From Alphaproteobacteria bacterium (GTDB taxonomy: Bacteria; Pseudomonadota; Alphaproteobacteria; Caulobacterales; Caulobacteraceae): a stretch of DNA of 15,319 nucleotides. The notes under the pieces were generated by a model, which saw nothing but the letters and a program-made list of their open reading frames with translations, did no database searches and was not told where the DNA came from. Position 1 is the first letter of the stretch. Each line of letters opens with the position of its first letter. The position numbers and the translations under genes were made by a program. The stretch lies in the NCBI GenBank assembly GCA_028869395.1, contig JAGWSE010000252.1, positions 1 through 15,319 of the forward strand. Reading direction: 5' to 3'. This document shows, piece by piece, positions 5,141 to 12,187 of this stretch.

Positions 5141-5220
5141 GCGGCGCCGCCAGATGCTCCCCCTCGGGGGAGCTGTCGCAGAGCGACTTAGGGGGGTTGC
5201 CGCGCAGGGCGTCGGAAGGC
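5141..5220. repeat. dispersed intergenic repeat, copy 1 (~80 bp)
   Basis: The unit runs from GCGGCGCCGCCAGATGCTCC to GGGCGTCGGAAGGC and contains the near-perfect palindrome GCTCCCCC-TC-GGGGGAGC. The same sequence, with a 3-nt insertion and a few changes, recurs at 6209-6292 in the same orientation. It lies between the HTH pseudogene and the 3' end of the methyltransferase gene. No coding potential is seen. It resembles REP-like palindromic elements. The rest of this gap (5221-5305) has no gene; a GTAC-N7-GAAC motif at 5291-5305 is discussed separately. Confidence 0.75.
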
Positions 5221-5305
5221 GCCGAGGAAAGGGTGGGGCCGCACCTTCGACCGATACCGCGACCCTACCTCAATTCGCGCGCGCCATAAAGTACAAACAT
5301 AGAAC

Positions 5306-6112
5306 TCACGCCTTCCGCGCGAGCGTCCAGCTGGCCTTCATCTCCTCCCGGAACACCTGCGTCGCGTCCCCGCCCAGCGCCGCCAGCAGCTCGCGCTCGA
5401 ACGCCGCCCGGTCACCGCCCAGCGCCCTGTCCGAGCAGATCGACAGCGAGCGCAGCCAGCCGGCGATCTCCTCGAAGCTCCAGGTCCTGGGCTCGAACAC
5501 TTCGTGGCTCGTCACCATCGCGAATCCCGCCGCGCGCAGCACCCCCTCGATCCCGGCCGGCTCCAGCTCCGCCCCGACCCGGGCGGGCGCCCAGCCGCCG
5601 GAGCCCCGCTCGGCCCAGCCGAACGCCACCGCCGCTACGGCGTCCTTCCAGGGCTCGCCCCCCCGCAGGATCGGCTCGGTCCCCATCGTCGCCAGACAGC
5701 CGCCGGGCTTCAGCCAGCCTAGCGCCCTGGCCGCCACCACGCCCTGGTCCAGCCGGTGGAAGGCCTCGCCGATGGTCACCAGGTCTGCCGAACCCGCCGC
5801 GATCTCCGCCGCCTCCGCCCGGCCGACGCGCCAGCTCACTTTGCCCACGCCCCGCCGCGCGGCCTCGCGCGCTCCGGCCGCCACCATCTCCGGCTCCAGG
5901 TCGATGGCGATCACCGCGTCGAAGGCGTGCGCCAGGTCCAGCGCCACCCGACCCGGCCCGCAGGCCAGGTCCACCAGCACTCCGCCGCCCCCGCGCCCCG
6001 CCTGCGCCAGCAGGGCCGCCAGCATCGCCTTCGGATAGGGCGGCCGATACCGCACATAGGCCTCTGCCGCCCCCTGGAAGGCGTCCGGCCGCAGATTGAA
6101 CGGCGTCTCCAT
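5306..6112 (-). CDS. class I SAM-dependent methyltransferase, 268 residues
   Basis: Residues 45-58 (VLVDLACGPGRVAL) are motif I, the SAM-binding glycine loop after beta-strand 1. AVIAIDLEPEMV (66-77) carries Asp71, the acidic residue expected to bind the SAM ribose. ADLVTIGEAFHRLD (109-122) fits motif IV, and ALGWLKPGGCLATMG is motif VI. Near the start, FQGAAEAYVRYRPPYP is the signature seen in Methyltransf_11/25 proteins related to trans-aconitate or UbiE-type enzymes. The C-terminal half (from about 150) is a helical substrate cap with FEPRTWSFEEIAGWLRSLS, typical of uncharacterised small-molecule methyltransferases. The substrate cannot be told. The start at 6112 is preceded by a G-rich stretch that may serve as ribosome site. 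The gene stands alone between two copies of the intergenic repeat. Confidence 0.85.
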   Translation of the reverse strand: METPFNLRPDAFQGAAEAYVRYRPPYPKAMLAALLAQAGRGGGGVLVDLACGPGRVALDLAHAFDAVIAIDLEPEMVAAGAREAARRGVGKVSWRVGRAEAAEIAAGSADLVTIGEAFHRLDQGVVAARALGWLKPGGCLATMGTEPILRGGEPWKDAVAAVAFGWAERGSGGWAPARVGAELEPAGIEGVLRAAGFAMVTSHEVFEPRTWSFEEIAGWLRSLSICSDRALGGDRAAFERELLAALGGDATQVFREEMKASWTLARKA

Positions 6113-6486
6113 CGCCCCACCCTACCCCAACGCCGCTCGCCGCGCGCGCAGCGGGAGAGGGAGAGCGGCCGGCTGGCTTGCCGCCGGAGCGTCGGGCCAG
6201 CACCCGATGCGGCGCCGTCGCCAGATGCTCCCCCTCAGGGGGAGCTGTCGCGGATCGACTGAGGGGGTTGCCGGGCAGGGCGGTCGGAAGGCTTCGCGGC
6301 TTTCAACCCCCTCCGAGCTTCCCGGCCACCTCCCCTTAGTGGGAGGACCTGCTCCCCAGTTGCCTCCCCCCGTCGTCGCCGCGACGGGGAGGCAGGTTCC
6401 TCTCCCCCACATCCCCCTTGACCCCGCCCACGGCATCCCCTCAATCGCCGGGAAGCCCGCAACATCCTGCCCCTTGAGGTGCCTCC
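6113..6486. other. 374-bp intergenic region of hairpin repeats
   Basis: No gene is seen on either strand. From left to right it holds GCCGCTC/GAGCGGC (6132-6138 with 6163-6169), the second ~80-bp repeat copy (6209-6292), CCTCCC/GGGAGG (6329-6334 with 6341-6346), and TGCCTCCCC/GGGGAGGCA (6361-6369 with 6386-6394, with an inner CGTCG/CGACG pairing). The final 90 bp, before ald, are free of repeats and should contain its promoter, though no clear -35/-10 pair stands out. Confidence 0.65.
6209..6292. repeat. dispersed intergenic repeat, copy 2 (~84 bp)
   Basis: The sequence matches the copy at 5141-5220 over its length: the GGCGCCG block, CCAGATGCTCCCCCTC, GGGGGAGCTGTCGC, a variable GAGCGACT/GATCGACT, then GGGGGTTGCCG and CAGGGCG with TCGGAAGG. 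The inner palindrome GCTCCCCCT-C-AGGGGGAGC is perfect here (9 bp). A few substitutions and a 3-nt insertion separate the copies. Confidence 0.75.
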
Positions 6487-7599
6487 ATGCGTGTCGGCGT
6501 GCCCCGCGAGATCAAGCCTGACGAATACCGTGTCGGCCTCACGCCGACGGCGGTGCGCGAATACGTCACCCACGGCCACGAGGTCTTCGTCGAGACGGGC
6601 GCGGGCGCCGGCGCCGGCTACGCCGACGAGGCCTACAGGCGCGCGGGCGCCAAGGTCCTCCCCGACGCGGCGGCAGTGTTCGAGACCGCCGAGCTGATCG
6701 TCAAGGTTAAGGAGCCGCAGCCGGTGGAGTGGGCCCGCCTGACGCCGAAGCACATCCTCTTCACCTACCTGCACCTCGCCCCCGATCCCGCCCAGGCCGA
6801 GGGCCTCTTGAACTCCGGCTGCGCGGCCATCGCCTACGAGACTGTCACCGACGACGCCGGCGGCCTGCCGCTGCTCGCGCCGATGTCGGAAGTGGCCGGC
6901 CGCATCGCCGTGTTCTCCGCGGGCGAGACCCTGCTCAAGCACAACGGCGGCATGGGCCTCCTGATCTCCGGCGTGCCGGGCGTGCCGCCGGCGCGCATCT
7001 GCGTGCTGGGCGGCGGCGTGGTCGGCGCCAACGCCGCGCGCATGGCCGCGGGCCTGGGCGCCGAAGTGGTGATCCTCGAGCGCTCGATCCCGCGCATGCG
7101 CTACCTCGACGACATCTTCGCCGGCCGGGTGCTGACCCGCTACTCCACCCTCGACGCGGTCGAGGAGGAGGTGCTGAAGGCCGACGTGGTGATCGGGGCG
7201 GTGCTGAGCGCCGGCGCCGCCGCGCCCAAGCTCGTGAAGCGCGAGGACCTGAAGAAGATGAAGCCGGGATCGGTGCTGGTCGACGTCTCCATCGACCAGG
7301 GCGGCTGCTTCGAGACCAGCCATCCGACCACCCACAAGGCGCCGACCTATGTCGTGGACGGCGTCGTCCACTACTGCGTCGCCAACATGCCCGGCGCTGC
7401 GCCCCGCACCTCGTCGGAGGCGCTGGTGCACGCGACCCTGCCGTTCGGCCTGCAGCTGGCCGGCAAGGGGCTCGACGCGCTCAAGAAGAACCGCCACCTC
7501 GCCAAGGGCCTCAACATCCTGGCGGGCCAGGTCACCCATCCGGCCGTGGCCGAGGCCTTGGGCAAGCCCTTCGTTGATCCCTACAAGGTCTGGGCCTAG
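6487..7599 (+). CDS. ald: alanine dehydrogenase (NAD+-dependent)
   Basis: A 370-residue enzyme, the usual length. It catalyses L-alanine + NAD+ + H2O to pyruvate + NH4+ + NADH in the cytoplasm, linking alanine use to central metabolism. The start MRVGVPREIKPDEYRVGLTP is the family signature and holds Arg15. Lys75 lies in IVKVKEPQP, His96 in LFTYLHLAPD and Asp270 in VLVDVSIDQGG; these match the known substrate-binding and catalytic residues of the Bacillus and Mycobacterium enzymes. The NAD-binding Rossmann fold starts at ICVLGGGVVGANAA (171-184). GAGG, 8 nt before the ATG, supports the start. No Lrp/AsnC-type regulator gene (aldR) is adjacent, unlike in several relatives, so regulation is not visible. 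A long hairpin begins at the stop codon. Confidence 0.97.
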   Translation: MRVGVPREIKPDEYRVGLTPTAVREYVTHGHEVFVETGAGAGAGYADEAYRRAGAKVLPDAAAVFETAELIVKVKEPQPVEWARLTPKHILFTYLHLAPDPAQAEGLLNSGCAAIAYETVTDDAGGLPLLAPMSEVAGRIAVFSAGETLLKHNGGMGLLISGVPGVPPARICVLGGGVVGANAARMAAGLGAEVVILERSIPRMRYLDDIFAGRVLTRYSTLDAVEEEVLKADVVIGAVLSAGAAAPKLVKREDLKKMKPGSVLVDVSIDQGGCFETSHPTTHKAPTYVVDGVVHYCVANMPGAAPRTSSEALVHATLPFGLQLAGKGLDALKKNRHLAKGLNILAGQVTHPAVAEALGKPFVDPYKVWA

Positions 7600-7637
7600 C
7601 GGGCCGGTCCCCCCCTCTTGACCAGAGGCCGGCCCGC
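7599..7637 (+). terminator. extended hairpin at the ald stop, probable terminator
   Basis: GCGGGCCGG (7599-7607) pairs with CCGGCCCGC (7629-7637). An inner stem CCTCT (7614-7618) with AGAGG (7624-7628) stacks on it. The structure starts at the last base of the ald stop. There is no U-tract, so it may be a Rho-assisted or non-canonical terminator. Confidence 0.55.
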
Positions 7638-7729
7638 CCGGTCGCCGCTTGCGGAAGGGCGCGAGCGGTGACCCGGCCTGGGGGGGTGGGCCACGTCGGC
7701 CATCTGGCCCACCGGCGCGGGCCGGCGGC

Positions 7730-7745
7730 TATGACCCGGGTCACA
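7730..7745. promoter_or_regulatory. CRP-like palindrome, one mismatch
   Basis: TATGA-CCCGGG-TCACA fits the CRP consensus TGTGA-N6-TCACA with one difference. Its core, TGACCCGGGTCA (7732-7743), is a perfect 12-bp palindrome. Confidence 0.35.
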
Positions 7746-7944
7746 CCGCCCCCGGCGCCGCCTCGGGGCTGACGGCGCGCGCCAAGGCGGGCCGGCCGCC
7801 GTTGGCGTGGAGGCCAGCCCGCCCGTCCGCTCTCCTTGGACGCCGACGGCGCGCCGGGGAGGTCGCATTCGCCGTCGTCTCGTCCGCGCGCCCCGGTGGG
7901 GTCGGGATCGCGCAGGAACCGTGCGCCCTTCCCGCTTCCGGCGA

Positions 7945-7960
7945 TGTGACCGCCGTCACA
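7945..7960. promoter_or_regulatory. perfect CRP-like site upstream of the riboswitch
   Basis: TGTGA-CCGCCG-TCACA equals the classical CRP consensus TGTGA-N6-TCACA exactly, with 6-bp perfect arms TGTGAC/GTCACA. It lies about 100 bp before the riboswitch aptamer, at a distance suited to activating or repressing the btuB promoter. Which CRP/FNR-family protein would bind in this organism is unknown. Confidence 0.45.
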
Positions 7961-8040
7961 CCCGGGACCTCGCCGCGGCGCGCCCGCAAGCGGCGCCTTG
8001 CGCGCGCGGCGCTTTCGCGCGATCACTCCCGCCGCGAAGG

Positions 8041-8240
8041 CGGTCGCCCCTTCATCGGGGCGCCAAGAGGGAACGGGGTGAAGCGCCCCGGCTGTGCCCG
8101 CAACTGTGAGCGGCGAGGCCCTCCGTCCGATCCTCCCGAGCGCGCCCGCGCGAAGGAGGACGCCACTGGGCGCGAGCCCGGGAAGGCGAGGGCGGCGGGC
8201 CGGCGACCCGCAAGCCAGGAGACCTGCCGTCTTCCGTCGC
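8041..8240 (+). ncRNA. cobalamin (vitamin B12) riboswitch
   Basis: The conserved aptamer blocks are present in order: AAGAGGGAAC (8065-8074), GGGGTGAAGCGCCCC, GCCCGCAACTGTGAGCGG around 8097-8114, CCACTGG (8163-8169), GGGAAGGCG (8180-8188) and the B12 box AAGCCAGGAGACCTGCC (about 8212-8228). It sits about 100 nt upstream of a BtuB-like receptor, the classical target: adenosylcobalamin binding represses uptake when B12 is plentiful. Exact ends are approximate. TCCGTCG (8233-8239), just after the aptamer, is complementary to CGACGGA (8317-8323), which overlaps the GGAGG ribosome site of btuB, so control at translation initiation is plausible. Confidence 0.95.
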
Positions 8241-8335
8241 TCGTCCGGGGTCCGGGTCCAGACCATCGGCGTTGGCCGGCCTCACAACCAGCCAGTCGCA
8301 GCGACTCCGACCGAAACGACGGAGGCTGAACGACC

Positions 8336-10165
8336 ATGCGCCTATCCCTTCTCGCCACCGCGGCCCTGGCGGCCGCCCTCGCGCCCGCCGCCGCGGCCCG
8401 CGCCGCCCAGCCGGGCGGCTCGGATCTCTCCGAGCTCGTCGTCACCGCCACGCGGCTGCCGAGCTCGATCGACCTCGTCACCGGCGCGCGGGTGATCGAC
8501 CGCGCGGAGATCCAGGCCCGCCAGGCGCCCTTCGTGACCGACCTGCTGGCCACCGTTCCCGGGGTGACGATCTCGCAGCAGGGCGCCTTCGGAGGGCTGG
8601 CGGCCATCCGCATCCGCGGCGCCTCGCCCGACAAGACCCTGGTCCTGATCGACGGCGTGCCGGTGGACGATCCGGCCGATCCCAACGGGACCTTCGATCC
8701 CGCCGCCCTACAGACCGCCGACATTCAGCGCATCGAGGTGCTGAGCGGGCCGCAGGGCTCGCTCTGGGGCTCCGACGCCATCGGCGGCGTGGTCTCGATC
8801 ACCACGCGCGAGCTGAAGGGCCTCGAGGCCGAGGCGGAGGGCGGCTCGTTCTCCACCGGCCGCGGCTTCCTGGGCGCCGGGGTCTCGCACGACCGCTACG
8901 CGCTCTCCGCCTCGGTCGCCGGCTTCTCCACGCGGGGTATCTCCAAGGCCGACACGGGGACCGAGACCGACCCCTACCGGACCGCGACGGCCGACCTCGC
9001 CGCACGGGTCAACCCATTGGATTCGCTGAGCATCGAGGCGCGGCTGCGGGCCACCTACGCGCACATCGCCATCGACGGTTATCCGCCGCCCGACTACACC
9101 TTGGCCGACACGCCCGACGTCGACCGGCTGCGCACCTGGCAGGGCGACCTGCGCGTCATCGGACAGGCGCTCGGCTTCCGCCAGACCGCCAGCGTCTCGG
9201 AATACCGCCTGTGGCGGGGAGAGGTCTCCGACTTCCCGGCCACCTACACCGCGCGCCGCCAGGTCTGGCGCTGGACCGCCGCGCGCGGCGCGGCCTCCGA
9301 CCCCGTCGGTCTGGTGATGGGCGCCGAGCGCGCCGCGACCCGCGCCGACCTCTCCGGCCGCGCCAGCGCGGACCTTTCCACCACCTCGGCCTTCGCGGTC
9401 GGGCGCCTCACGCCGCTCGCGCCCCTGACGCTCACCGCCAGCCTCCGCTACGACGACCCCGACCGCTTCCACGGCCGCGCCACCGCCCGCCTCGCCGCCG
9501 CAGTCGACGTAGGGGAGGGCTTCGTCCTCACCGCCTCCGCCGGCCAGGGCTTCAAGATCCCGACGATCTCCGAAATCGTCTGCGACTTCTGCTACGCCCT
9601 GCCCGTCCCGCTGGTCCCCGAGCGCAGCGACGGCGAGGACCTCCGCCTCGGCTGGACCTCGCCGCACGGCCGCCTCACCGCCGCGCTGACCGGCTACCAC
9701 CTCGCCGTCCGCGACCAGATCGCCTACCTCGGCCTGCGTTACGTCAACCTCGCCCGCACCCGCTCGAACGGCCTGGAAGCCGAGGCCGACGCCCGGCTGA
9801 CGCCCGAGCTCCGCTTGAAGCTCGCCTACGCCCTGACCGAGGCCGTCGACGCCGCCAGCGGCGAACGCCTGCTGCGCGTGCCCCGCCACACCGGCTCGGC
9901 AGCGCTGTTCTGGGATCGCGGGCCCTGGCAGGCCGCGCTGACCGTCCGCGGCGAATCCAGTCAGCCGGACGTCGGCCGCGACGGCTACTCGCCGGTCACT
10001 CGGCCCGGCTTCATCGTCGCCGACCTCGCCGGATCATATCGCCTGACGGATCACGTCACACTCACCGCCCGCATCGAGAACCTGACGGACAAGCACTACG
10101 AGGAGAGCTTCGGCTTCGCCGAGCCGGGCCGCGCGGCCTACCTCGGCGTGCGGCTGCGCGACTAA
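8336..10165 (+). CDS. btuB: TonB-dependent vitamin B12 receptor, BtuB-like
   Basis: A 609-residue outer-membrane receptor, close to the E. coli BtuB length. Residues 1-23 are a signal peptide (cleavage likely after ARA). A TonB box is at LSELVVTATR (31-40), like the ELVVTA-type boxes of B12 receptors. The plug domain follows with VTDLLATVPGVTIS, IRIRGASPDKTLVLIDGVPV, then IEVLSGPQGSLWGSDAIGGV. The remaining sequence is the 22-strand beta-barrel, including QGFKIPTISEIVCDFCYALP, a loop with a Cys pair, and RIENLTDKHYEESFGFAEPG near the end. It ends VRLRD rather than with the usual terminal aromatic residue of barrel proteins. GGAGG 10 nt upstream supports the ATG. The cobalamin riboswitch upstream supports the substrate call. 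No btuCDF or cobalamin synthesis genes lie in this window. Its stop overlaps the convergent aldo/keto-reductase-like gene. Confidence 0.93.
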   Translation: MRLSLLATAALAAALAPAAAARAAQPGGSDLSELVVTATRLPSSIDLVTGARVIDRAEIQARQAPFVTDLLATVPGVTISQQGAFGGLAAIRIRGASPDKTLVLIDGVPVDDPADPNGTFDPAALQTADIQRIEVLSGPQGSLWGSDAIGGVVSITTRELKGLEAEAEGGSFSTGRGFLGAGVSHDRYALSASVAGFSTRGISKADTGTETDPYRTATADLAARVNPLDSLSIEARLRATYAHIAIDGYPPPDYTLADTPDVDRLRTWQGDLRVIGQALGFRQTASVSEYRLWRGEVSDFPATYTARRQVWRWTAARGAASDPVGLVMGAERAATRADLSGRASADLSTTSAFAVGRLTPLAPLTLTASLRYDDPDRFHGRATARLAAAVDVGEGFVLTASAGQGFKIPTISEIVCDFCYALPVPLVPERSDGEDLRLGWTSPHGRLTAALTGYHLAVRDQIAYLGLRYVNLARTRSNGLEAEADARLTPELRLKLAYALTEAVDAASGERLLRVPRHTGSAALFWDRGPWQAALTVRGESSQPDVGRDGYSPVTRPGFIVADLAGSYRLTDHVTLTARIENLTDKHYEESFGFAEPGRAAYLGVRLRD

Positions 10166-11037
10166 GCGGCCGCCCAGGCGCGGGGATCGAGGGCCGCGGG
10201 ATCGTCGATCGCCATCTCGTCCCAGTCGAGGTCCGGCGGTGGGTTCGACGCTGCGGCGATCACCGCGCTCATCTCGGCGACCGAGGCGACATCGACCAGC
10301 ACGGCGGAGGCCTCCGGCCGCGATAGCGCGAAGCCCAGCGCCGCCTGCAGCGGGTCCGAGCGGCCCTCGGCGATCAGCCGCCGCGCCCGGCTGATCCGCC
10401 CGGCCGCCGCCTTTAGGTGACTGGGCGCCCGGTCCGGCGGCAGGAAGAGCACGCCGTTGAGAAAGATCGAGCGCAACTGCACTTCGACGCCCATCTCGGC
10501 GAGCTCGGTCAAGGTGCCATCAACGATCAGCCGCTGGTCAAGCAGCGACGCCGGCGCCTGCACCACGTCCGGCTTGAACCGCCGCGCCAGGCCCAGCGGA
10601 TCGTCCGAGGCGTAGACAGAGACCCCCACCTTTCGGCAGAGGCCTTCGTCCTTGAGCTTCTTCAGCCGGTCCCACAGCGCCGGGCCGGACGGATTGAGAA
10701 GGTCGGTGGCAGAAGGCGCGAAGATCGCCTCCACGCGCTCCACGCCAAGCCGCGCGAGTTGAGCGCGCACCTCCCCCTCCGCGAAGTCGGGGCCGCGGTC
10801 CGGCCGCACGGTCGTGACCGTCAGTCGAAACGGATTGGGCTTGGGGATCAGCTGGCCGAGCTTCAGCTCTATGGCCTGCGGGTGGCGCCCGACTTCCATG
10901 ACCGACAACCCGGCCCGCGCGGCGATCGAAAGAATGTCGCGCGCTTCCGCCTCACGCGGCCGTCCCCGCCCGCCCTGCGGCTGGTCGAGGCCGAACTGCC
11001 CGGACCCGAGGCCGAGCTTGGCGAGGTGTTGCGTCAT
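10162..11037 (-). CDS. aldo/keto-reductase-fold protein lacking the catalytic tetrad
   Basis: The fold is recognisable: LGLGSGQFGLD at the start, the helix EARDILSIAARAGLS, LWDRLKKLKDEGLCRKVGVS (122-140), then DVVQAPASLLDQRL (157-170) and a C-terminal PLQAALGFALSRPEASAVLV. This subtype is often seen beside polysaccharide genes. In active AKRs the tetrad is Asp, Tyr, Lys and His. Here the DTAxxYG-like segment reads MEVGRHPQAI (Glu48, Pro53), the Lys strand reads LTVTTVRP (Thr at the Lys position), and the LxxHxP-like strand reads VEAIFAPSA (no His). All four positions are therefore substituted, although the frame is intact over 291 residues. Catalysis by the usual mechanism is unlikely; a binding or regulatory role is possible. 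The ATG at 11037 has no clear ribosome site. The 3' end overlaps btuB by 4 nt. Confidence 0.8.
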   Translation of the reverse strand: MTQHLAKLGLGSGQFGLDQPQGGRGRPREAEARDILSIAARAGLSVMEVGRHPQAIELKLGQLIPKPNPFRLTVTTVRPDRGPDFAEGEVRAQLARLGVERVEAIFAPSATDLLNPSGPALWDRLKKLKDEGLCRKVGVSVYASDDPLGLARRFKPDVVQAPASLLDQRLIVDGTLTELAEMGVEVQLRSIFLNGVLFLPPDRAPSHLKAAAGRISRARRLIAEGRSDPLQAALGFALSRPEASAVLVDVASVAEMSAVIAAASNPPPDLDWDEMAIDDPAALDPRAWAAA

Positions 11038-11131
11038 GAGGACTTGGGCTTGGTCAACGTTCCTAAGAGCGCCATCTTGGAGCGCAGATGCCTAAGAAGG
11101 CGTATCTAGGACCTTGCCCGAGGGTTAAATC

Positions 11132-12187
11132 TTGGCCGTGCGAGAGCCCCTGCCCGAGTGGCCGCTGTTCGGTATGCCGGAGGATGTGCGTCCGGCGCTC
11201 CGCCGTGCGCGCGAGGCAGGCGGGGCCATGGCGCTGGCGACACTCATCAGCGTTGAAGGCGGTGGCCCAAGGCCGCCCGGCGCCCAGATGGTCTTCGCGC
11301 CGGGCATCGTGGCCGGCTATTTCTCGGGCGGCTGTGTGGAGAGCGACATCGCCGACCACGCCCACACCTGCCTGGCCGATGGCGAGCCGCGCACGCTCGT
11401 CTACGGTGAGGGCAGTCCCTGGCCGGACATTCGGCTGCTTTGCGGCGCTCGCATTGAGATCTTCGTGGAACGCGTGCCGGCCGAGGATGCGGCGCTGGCC
11501 GACCTGCTGGCGGCGGAGAGTGAGCGGCGGCGCGTCGTCTATGTCAGCGACGGCTATGCGCGCAGTTGCGGCCCAGACCTTTCGCCCTGGGCGGAAGCCG
11601 CCGTCTACAAACCCTACGATCCCGTTCTGCGGCTGGTCGTGGTTGGCGGCGACCCCACCGCGCTCGCGATCGCGCAACTCGGCGCTCAGGCGGGCTTCGA
11701 GACGACCCTGGTGCGGCCAAAGGGTCCCGAAACTCCGCCTCCGATCCCCGGTGTCGCTTATCGCCGCGACGAGCCGTGGGTGGCGCTGGCGGCCCTCGAT
11801 CTCGACCCCTGGACGGCGGTCGCCATCGCGACGCACGACATCGAAACAGATCACGCGGCGCTGCTCGCCGCCCTGCCCTCTTCGGCCAGCTACGTGGGTC
11901 TGCTGGGCGCGCGGCGACGTCTCGTGGGACGTCTGGCCGAGCTGCGCGCGGACGGGGTGAGCGAAAGTGCGATCTCTCGCCTGCGCGCGCCAATCGGCCT
12001 CGACATCGGTGGCAAGGCGCCCTGGGAGGTCGCCGTCTCGGTGATCGGCGAGATCATGGCCATGCGCTATGCGCGCGGCAGCGGCAGAGCCTCGACCACC
12101 TCGCCCGCGGCGACGGGCGGCGCGCCGGCGGTGCGCCGCAACAGGGCGTCGGAAGCTGCGAACACGCTGACCAGCGACGAGTCTTGA
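11132..12187 (+). CDS. XdhC/CoxI-family molybdoenzyme maturation protein
   Basis: The N-terminal XdhC_CoxI domain shows ALATLISVEGGGPRPPGAQM and VAGYFSGGCVESDIADH, the conserved GGCVE region. The C-terminal Rossmann domain begins at LVVVGGDPTALAIAQLGAQ and includes AIATHDIETDHAALLAAL, SYVGLLGARRR and LRAPIGLDIGGKAPWEVAVS, all typical. XdhC proteins bind molybdenum cofactor, help its sulfuration and insert it into xanthine-dehydrogenase-type enzymes, so the neighbouring moa/moe operon fits. The start is a TTG at 11132 with GAGGG 7 nt before it; a GTG at 11138 is the alternative. The family normally ends near GEIMAMR. Here about 40 extra Ser/Thr/Ala-rich residues follow, encoded antisense to the 3' end of moeA (121-bp overlap), which suggests loss of an ancestral stop codon. 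Confidence 0.9.
   Translation: MAVREPLPEWPLFGMPEDVRPALRRAREAGGAMALATLISVEGGGPRPPGAQMVFAPGIVAGYFSGGCVESDIADHAHTCLADGEPRTLVYGEGSPWPDIRLLCGARIEIFVERVPAEDAALADLLAAESERRRVVYVSDGYARSCGPDLSPWAEAAVYKPYDPVLRLVVVGGDPTALAIAQLGAQAGFETTLVRPKGPETPPPIPGVAYRRDEPWVALAALDLDPWTAVAIATHDIETDHAALLAALPSSASYVGLLGARRRLVGRLAELRADGVSESAISRLRAPIGLDIGGKAPWEVAVSVIGEIMAMRYARGSGRASTTSPAATGGAPAVRRNRASEAANTLTSDES

Larger units (their letters stand above)
7638..8040. other. 403-bp intergenic region between ald and the cobalamin riboswitch
   Basis: Open frames here on both strands have random-looking Arg/Pro/Gly/Ala-rich translations without family signatures, so no gene is called. The region holds a 9-bp hairpin GGTGGGCCA/TGGCCCACC (7685-7693 with 7705-7713) and two CRP-like palindromes (7730-7745 and 7945-7960). 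The promoter of the btuB transcript should lie in its last part. Confidence 0.6.

Noticed and set aside
7532..8329. Open frames on both strands between ald and btuB
   Set aside because: They overlap the riboswitch or the ald end, lack ribosome sites and show no recognisable motifs.
8272..10326. A 684-codon open frame on the plus strand overlapping btuB in another frame, and long minus-strand frames such as 8708-9889
   Set aside because: The translations are Arg/Pro/Gly/Ala-rich with no family signature; the btuB frame explains the codon pattern. High GC makes long chance frames common.
11034..11075. A 13-codon mini-ORF whose TGA overlaps the ATG of the aldo/keto-reductase-like gene
   Set aside because: It lacks a ribosome site, and the sequence is not attenuator-like; it is probably chance, although it could be a coupled leader.
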